NCBI GenBank assembly: GCA_021107455.1
Contig: JAIOSU010000194.1
Span: 1 to 54,528, forward strand
Length of the DNA stretch: 54,528 bases
Origin: Clostridiales bacterium
Lineage (GTDB): Bacteria > Bacillota > Clostridia > Peptostreptococcales > Acidaminobacteraceae
Direction of reading: 5' to 3'
Part shown: positions 1-8,342 of the stretch, piece after piece
How the letters are laid out: each line of letters begins with the position of its first letter
How positions within the stretch are numbered: the stretch's first letter is position 1
Notes under the pieces: generated by a model
What the model saw: only the letters and a program-made list of their open reading frames with translations
The model's database searches: none
Told to the model about the DNA's origin: nothing
Translations under genes and position numbers: made by a program

Positions 1-1978
1 TGCCATGGGTGTCGTTAAGATCCAAAAAGACAGCATCACTGAAATAATCATAAGCCTTTTCTCTGTAGCCACACCTTGAGGCCATGATCCCATAAATACA
101 GCTTGATAATGAAGAATCATGTGTCGTGATCTTTTCATAATAATCAAATCCCCTGCATATGCTTCTATCATCCGCATAATCTTCAAGTAAGAAATGAGCT
201 AATATGGTATCCGCTTGTTTGAGTACCTGATGTCTATAAATAGTCAATGGATGGTAGTGAAGCAACAGTGGTTTTTTAGACGGATCTACCTTTTCAAATG
301 GCCAAACCGCTTTACTTAGAAATGTGGCGTCCTGAGCAAAAATACCAAGTGCTTCATCATATGGCAGCACCATACGCTGGGACGCGTCCATCATTTGCTT
401 TAGTTCCTCTGAGGTTAGATCAATGCGTTTCATCATCTCGGAAAATTTAAATCTGATCTCAGAGTCTTCATGGTCACGAAGCTGCTCATAAATTTTATAA
501 GCCCAAAGCATATGGTGTTTAGCCATGGCATTAGTATAATAATTATCGCTGACAATCGCTGTATACTCATCAGGACCGGTAACACCATGGAGGTGAAATT
601 CTTCGTTATGGAAATGTCCGATTTCAAGCCAAGTCCTTGCGGTCTCAAAAATGACCTCGGCCCCCTTCTCAACCAAGAAATTCCAATCTTCTGTGTAGAG
701 GTGATACTGTATGAAAGCATGAGCAATATCTGAATTGATGTGATATTGTGCTGTTCCTGCTGGAAAATATCCCGAACATTCAATTCCGGAAATCGTCCTC
801 CATGCATATGCAGCACCTTTGCTTTGACCTAACTCTTTAGCGCGTTTTTTTGCATGTTCCAGTATATGATAACGATACTCGAGCAAGTGTTTTGCACGTT
901 CAGGTTGATTGATCATAAGGACCGGCAAGACATAGATTTCAGTATCCCAAAAATAGTGACCTTCATAGCCCTCGCCAGAGAGTCCTTTGGCTGAAACGTT
1001 TGAATATGCGTCAATTCCAACAGATTGTAGTAATTGGTATTGCATGAATCTGATCGCTCTTTGATCGGATGGATTGCCTTTGATCTCAATGTCCGAATTT
1101 TTCCAGTATCGATTCAAGTATAATGTCTGTGACTGTCGCAAATCTTCATAAGAATGCCCTTCGATGGCACTTTGGATAGATATTGCTCCACCAACTGCAT
1201 CTTCCATCCTTATACTGTCCGTCAACACACAAATTTTATCAAGTGTAAGATGATTTTTGCCTGTGATTTTCGTCACGACATTTTTTTCATTAAGAACATG
1301 ATGGAGGTCATACTCCACCGGGCTTGTGACATTATGTCTCACCATCGTCGCTTGCTTGATTTTGGTGGTTTTGGTCTCCATTAATAATCTTGATTCCAAA
1401 TCAATATGATCAATTTGCAAGATTTCCATCAATTTCGTATGCCCTTGTCCGGTTCTTGGATCTTCGGGATTGCTGTAATTTTCTATATCACCATCCAGAA
1501 TACTGACGAATTCAATTTGACCGTCATAAATCACTTCAATTCTATAGGCAAGAACGTGTGGATTGACCATCGAAGCCAATCTGTTGAATTTCAAATGAGC
1601 TTTTTTTCCTGTTTGAGTGATATATATATAACTCCGTTCCGTTTCACCTTTATGATAATCCACATGACGATAATAAGTCTCGTATCGATTTTCATAGAGT
1701 GCCACACGTTCCCCGTCCAGCCAAATGAGACAAGTCTGGGTATCTGCGATTCTCGGTTGCTTGTCTTGAACCGTAGGGAAACCATAAGCCATCTCGGCAT
1801 GAATCATAGGTACGTGATCATATAAACCGTTGATGTATGTGCCACGGACACTCAGCCCCATCGGGTACTCCTCTTCAAAGCACCCTCTGACACCGATATA
1901 ACCATTGCCAACCATGAACAAACTCTCTTCAACCAGTTGCCTAGATGGATCATATTCGTTCTTTGTCAGTTTCCACAT
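1..1978 (-). CDS. GH65-family disaccharide phosphorylase, C-terminus outside window
   Basis: The frame read leftwards from an ATG at 1978 stays open to the window edge, giving about 659 residues; family members usually have 750-800. GH65 enzymes are cytoplasmic and mostly inverting phosphorylases that split an alpha-glucosyl disaccharide with phosphate into beta-glucose 1-phosphate plus a sugar. Visible family marks are NGYIGVRG near the N-terminus, GHYFWDTEIYVLP at the start of the catalytic barrel, VTGPDEYT with the expected general-acid Glu, and KQADTIL near the phosphate site. A weak GTAGGG precedes the start. It is the last visible gene of the sugar operon, 25 bp after the transporter ATPase gene. 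The substrate (maltose, trehalose, kojibiose, nigerose and others are known in the family) cannot be read from sequence alone. Family call sure, specificity open. Confidence 0.88.
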   Translation of the reverse strand, partial: MWKLTKNEYDPSRQLVEESLFMVGNGYIGVRGCFEEEYPMGLSVRGTYINGLYDHVPMIHAEMAYGFPTVQDKQPRIADTQTCLIWLDGERVALYENRYETYYRHVDYHKGETERSYIYITQTGKKAHLKFNRLASMVNPHVLAYRIEVIYDGQIEFVSILDGDIENYSNPEDPRTGQGHTKLMEILQIDHIDLESRLLMETKTTKIKQATMVRHNVTSPVEYDLHHVLNEKNVVTKITGKNHLTLDKICVLTDSIRMEDAVGGAISIQSAIEGHSYEDLRQSQTLYLNRYWKNSDIEIKGNPSDQRAIRFMQYQLLQSVGIDAYSNVSAKGLSGEGYEGHYFWDTEIYVLPVLMINQPERAKHLLEYRYHILEHAKKRAKELGQSKGAAYAWRTISGIECSGYFPAGTAQYHINSDIAHAFIQYHLYTEDWNFLVEKGAEVIFETARTWLEIGHFHNEEFHLHGVTGPDEYTAIVSDNYYTNAMAKHHMLWAYKIYEQLRDHEDSEIRFKFSEMMKRIDLTSEELKQMMDASQRMVLPYDEALGIFAQDATFLSKAVWPFEKVDPSKKPLLLHYHPLTIYRHQVLKQADTILAHFLLEDYADDRSICRGFDYYEKITTHDSSLSSCIYGIMASRCGYREKAYDYFSDAVFLDLNDTHG

Positions 1979-2003
1979 AATTTTCCCTACGTCTTTCCTA
2001 AAA

Positions 2004-3089
2004 TTAATAGATGAGTGACTCACCGGTTTCCTTGTCAAATAAATGCAATCTGTCCGGATTGAAAACTACAAAAATCTGATCGCCCATTTTCATCTGATTG
2101 GAAGCCTCGGCTTTCATGATATATTGCTTCTCAGCAATTTTAAAGTACACATTAAGATCACTACCCAAAAGCTCTGTCATTTCCACTGTTGCTGCAACAC
2201 CCTCATGAGATTCACCACACCTGATGTCCTCAGGACGGATACCCATAACCAAAGGCACATTCTTTTTATCTTTGTTCTTAACGGCATCTGTGAGCGAATC
2301 AGTCATCTTGAAAGTCTGATTTCCAACCACCAGATGGAAATCATCATTCACTTGACCGTCGAAAAAATTCATTTGAGGTGCACCGATAAAACCTGCAACA
2401 AATAAATTCGCAGGGGCATTATAGATGGTTCTTGGATCTGCAACTTGCTGGACAATTCCACCGTTCATGACACAAATTCGCGTTCCCATTGTCATCGCCT
2501 CAGTCTGATCATGCGTGACATATATGAATGTTGTTTCAAGTTCTTTGTGTAGTTTGATGAGCTCAGCTCTCATTTGAATTCTGAGTTTGGCATCCAGATT
2601 GGATAACGGCTCATCCATCAAAAAGACTTCTGGCTTTCTCACAATTGCCCTTCCAAGAGCAACACGTTGTCTTTGTCCACCTGAAAGTTGCTTAGGTTTT
2701 CTTTTCAGAAGCGGTTCAATATCCAAAATCTTTGCAGCTTTTTGTATGCGCTCCTCAATCTCACCTTTCGGTGTTTTTGAAAGTTTTAGTCCAAAAGCCA
2801 TATTGTCATAAACGGACATATGTGGGTAAAGCGCATAATTTTGAAAAACCATTGCTATATTTCTATCTTTAGGAGATATATCATTTACAACCTTATCTCC
2901 AATGTACATGTCTCCACTTGTGATGTCCTCAAGTCCCGCAATCATACGGAGTGTTGTAGTCTTACCACAACCTGATGGACCAACAAATACCATAAATTCC
3001 TTGTCTTCAACAGTCAAATCAACATCTTTGACCGCGTGAAACCCATTGGGATAAATCTTGTTGATATTGCTTATTCTCACTTTTGCCAT
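2004..3089 (-). CDS. Carbohydrate ABC transporter ATPase, MsmX/UgpC/MalK type
   Basis: This is the cytoplasmic ATP-hydrolysing subunit that would drive the two permeases of the same operon. In order one sees Walker A (GPSGCGKTT), signature LSGGQRQRVALGRA, Walker B (VFLMDEPLSNLDA), the switch His in VTHDQTEA, and a C-terminal TOBE-like regulatory part around GIRPEDI. The length of 361 residues is normal for MalK relatives. A TTG further upstream (3122) would add 11 residues, but ATG 3089 has GGGAGG at good spacing and gives the usual MAKVRI-like start. It lies 29 bp after the kinase stop. MsmX-type ATPases often serve several sugar importers, so its role may be wider than this operon. Confidence 0.93.
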   Translation of the reverse strand: MAKVRISNINKIYPNGFHAVKDVDLTVEDKEFMVFVGPSGCGKTTTLRMIAGLEDITSGDMYIGDKVVNDISPKDRNIAMVFQNYALYPHMSVYDNMAFGLKLSKTPKGEIEERIQKAAKILDIEPLLKRKPKQLSGGQRQRVALGRAIVRKPEVFLMDEPLSNLDAKLRIQMRAELIKLHKELETTFIYVTHDQTEAMTMGTRICVMNGGIVQQVADPRTIYNAPANLFVAGFIGAPQMNFFDGQVNDDFHLVVGNQTFKMTDSLTDAVKNKDKKNVPLVMGIRPEDIRCGESHEGVAATVEMTELLGSDLNVYFKIAEKQYIMKAEASNQMKMGDQIFVVFNPDRLHLFDKETGESLIY

Positions 3090-3118
3090 GAGTGTTTCCT
3101 CCCTTTGAATAAATTGAT

Positions 3119-4051
3119 TCAAACCTTACCAAGTGCGGTTAGAGCACCATATTCTGTACACACGATGGAAGCGACTCGATTGGATTTTTCAGCATATTCC
3201 ACCATTTTGTCTTTTTCCTGTATTGCTTTCTGGGGGGACTCTGCTTTACTTATTTCATAAATTAAAGCCCCTATGAATGCGTCTCCAGCACCTGTTGTAT
3301 CAACGACATTTACAACTGGGGCTGGAATGATTTCATCCCATGTCCTGTTGAAAACCCTGACACCACTACTTCCCAGTGTAATTGCAAAGACAGCCGCATA
3401 ATGTTTCTTGAAAAAAGTAGATGCTTCGGAAATATTCCCAGTTTCAGATATCATAAGTGCTTCTTCTTCGCTCAACTTCACCAAATCCGACTTTTCAATA
3501 AAAAGCTTGGCCGATTCAATGAACTCCTCCTTATCAGCTGCCCAAAAGGCGCTTCGATAATTGGGATCAAAAGAAATAAAGTGATCCGATCCGTAACTCT
3601 CCGATAAAATTTTGATATATGTTTTTCTTAATTCACCCTCAAGAAATCCGGTCGCAGCACCAAAATGAATGATTTGGCACTCCTTCATAATTTTATTGTC
3701 GATGTCAGATCGGTCTAGATCCGCATCTGCTCCTCTATTGAAAACAAAATCCCGTTCTCCGAACTGGTCCACAGATACAAATGCCAAAGTGGTATGTTCA
3801 TCTGACCTTTTGATTGTATCTGTTCCAACATTGAATCTTCTAAGTGTTCCAATCAGAAAATCACCAAATCCGTCTTTTCCAACAGCACCTGACAAATAAC
3901 ATTTACCTCCAAGCGCTCCAACGGTACAGGCTACGTTTCCAGGAGCTCCACCGGCTTTCATCATAAAAGAGTTCTGTTCTGAAATAGTTTTACCAGTTTC
4001 AGCACCGATGAAATCAATGAGTAACTCACCGATGCAAAGTATTGATTTCAT
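3119..4051 (-). CDS. PfkB-family sugar kinase, fructokinase-like
   Basis: A ribokinase-fold kinase of 310 residues. The N-terminal signature GGAPGNVACTVGALG and the C-terminal DTTGAGDAFIGAL, which carries the catalytic Asp and the anion hole, are both intact. The early sequence CIGELLIDFIG resembles fructokinases of sucrose operons. The likely reaction is ATP-dependent phosphorylation of fructose, which an amylosucrase-like enzyme in the same operon would release. A longer start at 4063 is possible, but those codons (ATG GGA GGT) form the ribosome binding site of ATG 4051, so the shorter form is chosen. Its start follows the regulator stop by one base, implying translational coupling. Other PfkB substrates cannot be excluded. 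Confidence 0.87.
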   Translation of the reverse strand: MKSILCIGELLIDFIGAETGKTISEQNSFMMKAGGAPGNVACTVGALGGKCYLSGAVGKDGFGDFLIGTLRRFNVGTDTIKRSDEHTTLAFVSVDQFGERDFVFNRGADADLDRSDIDNKIMKECQIIHFGAATGFLEGELRKTYIKILSESYGSDHFISFDPNYRSAFWAADKEEFIESAKLFIEKSDLVKLSEEEALMISETGNISEASTFFKKHYAAVFAITLGSSGVRVFNRTWDEIIPAPVVNVVDTTGAGDAFIGALIYEISKAESPQKAIQEKDKMVEYAEKSNRVASIVCTEYGALTALGKV

Positions 4052-4052
4052 A

Positions 4053-5078
4053 TTACCTCCCATGACTCTTCTCAGTACTTTGTCTTACAATCAATCTATG
4101 AGTCAATGTATGGCTCTTGCTGAGCTCCGGATTCACTTCGTTTGCAGGTCTTTCAAGCATTTCAATCAATTGTCTAACTGCGAGTTTTCCCTTTTCTTCA
4201 AAGGGCTGTCTGATTGTGCTAAGTGATGGATTGTACATTCTCGATATCTCGACATCGTCAAATCCAATAAATGCAATCTCCTCAGGAACTTTATACCCCT
4301 GTTCAAGCGCGCATTTCATGGCACCGATCGCCAAAAGATCACATGCGCAAAACACTGCAGTTGGCACTGATTTTTGCTTAAGTAAAGATGTCATCCCTTT
4401 ATATCCATCATCAAAGGAATACCAACCTTCGACGATCAAATTCGGATCATATAAATCTTTTGTTTCCATTGTGTCCTTGAATCCTTCATAACGTTCCATA
4501 CCAGAATGGGGATCTGTAAGCGGTCCTCTGATCATAGCGATCTTTTGATGCCCCAAATCCAACAAGTATTGGGTCGCTTCCGAAGCGGCACGATAGTTGT
4601 CAATTTTGACAACAGGTATGGTTTCAATCGCACTATCTGAACCAATCATCACCACCGGTTTCTTGAAACTCAAAAGTTCCTCATGAAATTCATCATTGCC
4701 GTGGTCTGTCACTAAGATCAAGCCATCTACACCTTTATCTTTCAAAATGCGGATATGTTGAATTTTCATATCCGCATTGAAATCAGTTGCGGTTATGAGC
4801 AATGAATAATCCTTATCGCGAATATAATTCTCAATTCCCGAAATGATTCGCGAAAATACAGGATTCGAGAGGTCAGGTAGAATGATTCCTATCAAATGCG
4901 ATTTTTTGAGTGACAGACTCCTTGCAACTGCATTAGGCTTAAAATTGGTCTTTTCTATGACCTTAAGCACTTTGTTTCTCGCGTCATCACTTACAGGTTT
5001 TGAATTGTTGAGCACTCTCGATACGGTTGCTTTTGAAACTCCAGCACGATCGGCGATATCTTTAATTGTGATTTTCAC
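4053..5078 (-). CDS. LacI-family transcriptional regulator of the sugar operon
   Basis: A 341-residue LacI/GalR-type repressor. The N-terminal helix-turn-helix reads ITIKDIADRAGVSKATVSRV, followed by the hinge and a periplasmic-binding-protein-like sugar domain starting near LIGIILPDLSNPVFSRI. An upstream ATG (5096) is in frame, but GTG 5078 has GGGAGG five bases before it and gives the normal start of the family. The gene sits inside the operon it probably controls. The two GAAACCGGTTTC palindromes at 8313-8324 and 10209-10220 have the central-CG symmetry typical of LacI-family operators and are the obvious binding sites (inference). The effector is probably the imported sugar or a phosphorylated product. 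Confidence 0.93.
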   Translation of the reverse strand: MKITIKDIADRAGVSKATVSRVLNNSKPVSDDARNKVLKVIEKTNFKPNAVARSLSLKKSHLIGIILPDLSNPVFSRIISGIENYIRDKDYSLLITATDFNADMKIQHIRILKDKGVDGLILVTDHGNDEFHEELLSFKKPVVMIGSDSAIETIPVVKIDNYRAASEATQYLLDLGHQKIAMIRGPLTDPHSGMERYEGFKDTMETKDLYDPNLIVEGWYSFDDGYKGMTSLLKQKSVPTAVFCACDLLAIGAMKCALEQGYKVPEEIAFIGFDDVEISRMYNPSLSTIRQPFEEKGKLAVRQLIEMLERPANEVNPELSKSHTLTHRLIVRQSTEKSHGR

Positions 5079-5105
5079 TTCTACCTCCCAGTGCATTTAC
5101 CATAA

Positions 5106-5966
5106 TTACTTGATTGAACCCGATACCATTCCTTTGATGATATGTTTCTGACCAAGTATGAAACCAACAATGATTGGCGCTGCTGCCATGAGGACAGCTG
5201 TCATGATCAAGTCCCATTTCTTTACGAATGATCCTGCGAAAGCAGCAATGGCTAGTGGAATTGTCTGTATATCCTGACCAACACCTAGGATCAGTGATGG
5301 CAAGAGGAAATCATTCCATATCCAAATGGCGTTCAGTATACTTATTGTAACAAAAATTGGCTTTAAAATCGGCATTACTATCAAAAAGAATATTTGAGCT
5401 TTAGAACAGCCATCAATCAATGCAGCTTCCTCAAGTTCAACCGGTATCGATTTGATGAAACCATGGAACATGAAAACTGCCAGTGGAGCACCAAATCCGA
5501 TATAAGCGAATATCATACCGTGATAAGTCCTGAGCATTGGTAATCCAATAGCTTCATTGATCATCCTAAAAAGTGCGACAAGAGGAAACATGACCACTTG
5601 AAAAGGTATAATCAATCCACTTATAAAAAGTAAAAATACAAATGTCGACACTTTCGATTTTTTTCTCACAAGTACCCACGCAGCCATTGCAGAGAAAACA
5701 GAAATTGTGATCAGCGAGAGGATTGTGATAATTGCTGATGCATAAACACTGGATGCATATCTGATACTTGGGCTAGTCCAAATCTCTTTGATGTTTGCAA
5801 AAAGTTGTGACCATTGATTTGGAAATGCAATCGGATCTGTTATGATTTCAAGTGAAGCTTTTGCAGAGTTAATCAGTACAATGAAAAAAGGAAACAATGT
5901 CAATAGAAATAAAATAACTGTAATGACTGTCAACAAAATCTTGGTGATTTTCTTCTTATTTTTCAT
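5106..5966 (-). CDS. Sugar ABC transporter permease, MalG type
   Basis: An integral membrane protein of 286 residues with about six hydrophobic segments. The first spans roughly residues 8-30, and the EAA loop reads ELEEAALIDGCSKAQIFF, the contact site for the ATPase. It would form the translocation channel together with the upstream permease. Its ATG overlaps the stop of that permease gene (TAATG), and the two genes share one ribosome binding region (GGGAGGTGG). The order binding protein, MalF-like, MalG-like is the usual one for carbohydrate uptake 1 transporters. Confidence 0.93.
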   Translation of the reverse strand: MKNKKKITKILLTVITVILFLLTLFPFFIVLINSAKASLEIITDPIAFPNQWSQLFANIKEIWTSPSIRYASSVYASAIITILSLITISVFSAMAAWVLVRKKSKVSTFVFLLFISGLIIPFQVVMFPLVALFRMINEAIGLPMLRTYHGMIFAYIGFGAPLAVFMFHGFIKSIPVELEEAALIDGCSKAQIFFLIVMPILKPIFVTISILNAIWIWNDFLLPSLILGVGQDIQTIPLAIAAFAGSFVKKWDLIMTAVLMAAAPIIVGFILGQKHIIKGMVSGSIK

Positions 5967-6871
5967 TACATTTCCACCTCCCTTTTCTTACTGTAGTAAA
6001 CTTGTCCAATGGATACTACTGATAAGACTAAGAAAAATACGATAGCCCTAGCCTGACCTTCAGCCATGTTGTTGTATTTGAATGCAACATTATAAATATG
6101 AACGGCCAAAAGTTCCGTCGAATTCACTGTCTGTCCTTGATAAATCGCGGTTGGGCCTCCACTGGTGAGGGCTACAATGATATCGTATTGCTTGAAAGAA
6201 TTGACAAGTGTCAAGAAAGATGTGATTGTAAATGCCTGGGCAATCATTGGAACTGTGATGTTCCACAATTTTTGCCAGAAGTTGGCACCATCAATCTCAC
6301 TTGCCTCAAGTAATTCTTGAGGGACGTTGAGTAGTGCAGCGACGTAAATCATCATAATATAACCGGCATACTGCCATGTAAATGCCAAGATCAATCCAAA
6401 TAGAGTCAGATTCGGGTCAGCTAATAGCAGTAATTCCTCAAGAAAGTTGATTCCCAGTAGTGAACCGATAGCCGGAACAACACTTTTGAAAATGAACTGC
6501 CATATGTAACCCAGTACCAAACCACCAATCAGATTGGGAATGAAAAACCCGGCGCGATAAAAGTTTCTAAATCTGATTTCACGAGTGACTAAAAATGCAA
6601 ATGTGAGTGCGATGAAATTAATGGATAAAACACTTAATAAAGTGAATAGAAACGTTCTCATAAATGAGTATTTAAATGCCACACTTGAAAACATGGCTTT
6701 GTAGTTCTCAAGTCCGACCCAATTTGCCTTCAAGTCTGCAATTGCTGTCCAATCCGTCATCGAATAATATAATCCCATGAAAAACGGAATCATAACCACC
6801 ACTAAGAAAGAAATCAAAGCCGGTGCCAGAAATAACCAAAACACCAATTTGTCCTTAACATGTCTGTTCAT
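5966..6871 (-). CDS. Sugar ABC transporter permease, MalF type
   Basis: A 301-residue membrane protein with six predicted hydrophobic segments. The first reads WLFLAPALISFLVVVMIPFFMG, which is the standard opening of MalF-like permeases without the long periplasmic loop of E. coli MalF. The EAA loop is LLEASEIDGANFWQKLWN. It pairs with the next gene, which its stop codon overlaps. A terminator-like hairpin lies between it and the binding-protein gene upstream, which would lower permease expression relative to the binding protein. Confidence 0.93.
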   Translation of the reverse strand: MNRHVKDKLVFWLFLAPALISFLVVVMIPFFMGLYYSMTDWTAIADLKANWVGLENYKAMFSSVAFKYSFMRTFLFTLLSVLSINFIALTFAFLVTREIRFRNFYRAGFFIPNLIGGLVLGYIWQFIFKSVVPAIGSLLGINFLEELLLLADPNLTLFGLILAFTWQYAGYIMMIYVAALLNVPQELLEASEIDGANFWQKLWNITVPMIAQAFTITSFLTLVNSFKQYDIIVALTSGGPTAIYQGQTVNSTELLAVHIYNVAFKYNNMAEGQARAIVFFLVLSVVSIGQVYYSKKREVEM

Positions 6872-6907
6872 AATATCTCCTTCTTAAATCAAATACAGGT
6901 ATTAAAG

Positions 6908-6938
6908 AAAAAAGGGGGTGACTGAACACCCCTTTTTC
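6908..6938 (-). terminator. Terminator or attenuator between binding protein and permease genes
   Basis: On the minus strand AAAAAGGGGTG and CACCCCCTTTTTT form a stem of about 11 bp around a six-base loop, followed directly by a T-run. It lies 12 bp after the binding-protein stop. Since the permeases have no other clear promoter, it probably terminates only partly and keeps the binding protein in excess, as in many ABC operons. Confidence 0.75.
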
Positions 6939-6949
6939 ATTGTGTATTA

Positions 6950-8197
6950 TTACTTAAGTTCTGCAATTTTTGCAGCCAATTGATTGATGAATTCAGCTTT
7001 GTCAATGTCACCTTTTGCATAACTTTCATAAATAGGAGCTATTGTACCCATACCGAAACCATCTGGCATATCGTTTTGTAGCCAAGTATATTTGGCATCC
7101 ATTGCTAACCATTCAGCAGCATTTGCAGATAGCGGTGTGTCTGGTTTAAGTTCTACATTTGTAAATGCAGGAACCATTTTAGCTTCGTTGACCATGTAGT
7201 TGTGTCCGGCTTCATTTGTAGCCATGAAGTTCAAGAACGCATTTGCCGCGTCTTTATTCTCACTATCACTATTGATGACATAGAATGAAGGGGCACCGAT
7301 GAATATGGCATTGTGCTCACCTTTTACTGAGGCATGAGGTGCAAAGCCCATTGGGAAATCAATTCCATTGTCAACAAGCCATGGATCAATCCAGTTGCCT
7401 TGATGGATAAATACAGATTGACCTGTACCAAATTGACCAACTTGAGCATCATAATTGCCTGTCAATAAAACCGATCTGTCTGAATACTCGAATAAGAGTT
7501 CAACCCAATCCGCATACTCAGTCAATCTTTGCATATCCGCTTCACCGTTGTTAAGCTTGTCAAGAACGGTAGTGTCTCCATAAGGAAGACCAGCTGACAA
7601 ATAACCATTGAAATTGTGGAGTCCAGTAACCCATCTCATATCTGGTCCGGCTGCCATAGCAACTACAGATTTGATACCAAGATCGTCTTTCATTGCATCG
7701 ATTTTCTCAAATGCAGTTCTGTAAGCTTCTTGAGATGTCAAAGTTGCAGGATCAATACCTGCTTGGGCGAGTAAATCAGCATTGTATGCCATGCCCCAAG
7801 CTTCAACAGCAACTGGGAATCCATAAGTTTGTCCATCTACTACGAATTCAAGAGTTGTAAGGTCCATCCATTCCTGGTCTTCAAATGGTGTCAATTTTGA
7901 TTCCCAAGTGTTATAACCGCCCATACCTTCAATAACATAAATATCCGGTTGGCGATCCGATTGGAATTCTGCCTTGAGGTTCTCAGCATAAGGTGAATCT
8001 CCACCTGATGTTTTAACAATTACTTCTACGCCTGTCTCTTCCTTATAGAGTTCGGCAAAAGCAGAAAGTTGCTCATGAATTTCTACTTTGTTCTGATAAA
8101 TGACAACAGATTGGTCTTCTTCAGCCGATTGCGCACAACCAGCCAACATGGCGACCATAAGAACCAAAACCATCATTAACGATAAAGATCTTTTCAT
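6950..8197 (-). CDS. Sugar-binding lipoprotein of an ABC transporter
   Basis: An extracellular solute-binding protein of 415 residues, family 1 (MalE-like). The lipoprotein signal is MKRSLSLMMVLVLMVAMLAGCAQ, with lipobox LAGC giving a lipid-anchored Cys near residue 21. Downstream, NKVEIHEQLSAFAELYKEETG matches the start of family-1 binding domains. It would deliver the sugar to the MalF/MalG-like permeases encoded next. The start is preceded by AAGGGGG. Its own promoter and operator lie about 110 bp upstream. It lacks residues that would allow me to name the ligand. Confidence 0.92.
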   Translation of the reverse strand: MKRSLSLMMVLVLMVAMLAGCAQSAEEDQSVVIYQNKVEIHEQLSAFAELYKEETGVEVIVKTSGGDSPYAENLKAEFQSDRQPDIYVIEGMGGYNTWESKLTPFEDQEWMDLTTLEFVVDGQTYGFPVAVEAWGMAYNADLLAQAGIDPATLTSQEAYRTAFEKIDAMKDDLGIKSVVAMAAGPDMRWVTGLHNFNGYLSAGLPYGDTTVLDKLNNGEADMQRLTEYADWVELLFEYSDRSVLLTGNYDAQVGQFGTGQSVFIHQGNWIDPWLVDNGIDFPMGFAPHASVKGEHNAIFIGAPSFYVINSDSENKDAANAFLNFMATNEAGHNYMVNEAKMVPAFTNVELKPDTPLSANAAEWLAMDAKYTWLQNDMPDGFGMGTIAPIYESYAKGDIDKAEFINQLAAKIAELK

Positions 8198-8283
8198 TTT
8201 TGTTCCCCCTTAATTGGTTTGAGTTTAACAGTTGACTAACACAATGTTTAAACACCACTTATGTAGTCCATACCCATTTCCAG

Positions 8284-8299
8284 ATCAGAATAATCTGAT
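8284..8299 (-). other. Short hairpin at predicted mRNA 5' end
   Basis: ATCAGA and TCTGAT flank a four-base loop. The site begins where transcription from the promoter at 8306-8334 should start, so the mRNA would carry a 5' stem. It may stabilise the transcript, or be a second half-site for a regulator. Function is not established. Confidence 0.35.
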
Positions 8300-8305
8300 A
8301 ATTAT

Positions 8306-8334
8306 ATTATAGGAAACCGGTTTCATATTTGCAA
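8306..8334 (-). promoter_or_regulatory. Promoter with LacI-type operator in the spacer, before binding protein gene
   Basis: Read on the minus strand: -35 TTGCAA (8334-8329), a 17-bp spacer and -10 TATAAT (8311-8306). The spacer contains the perfect 12-bp palindrome GAAACCGGTTTC (8313-8324). A repressor bound there would block RNA polymerase directly. The same arrangement recurs at 10202-10230. Confidence 0.82.
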
Positions 8335-8342
8335 CCCTTTTT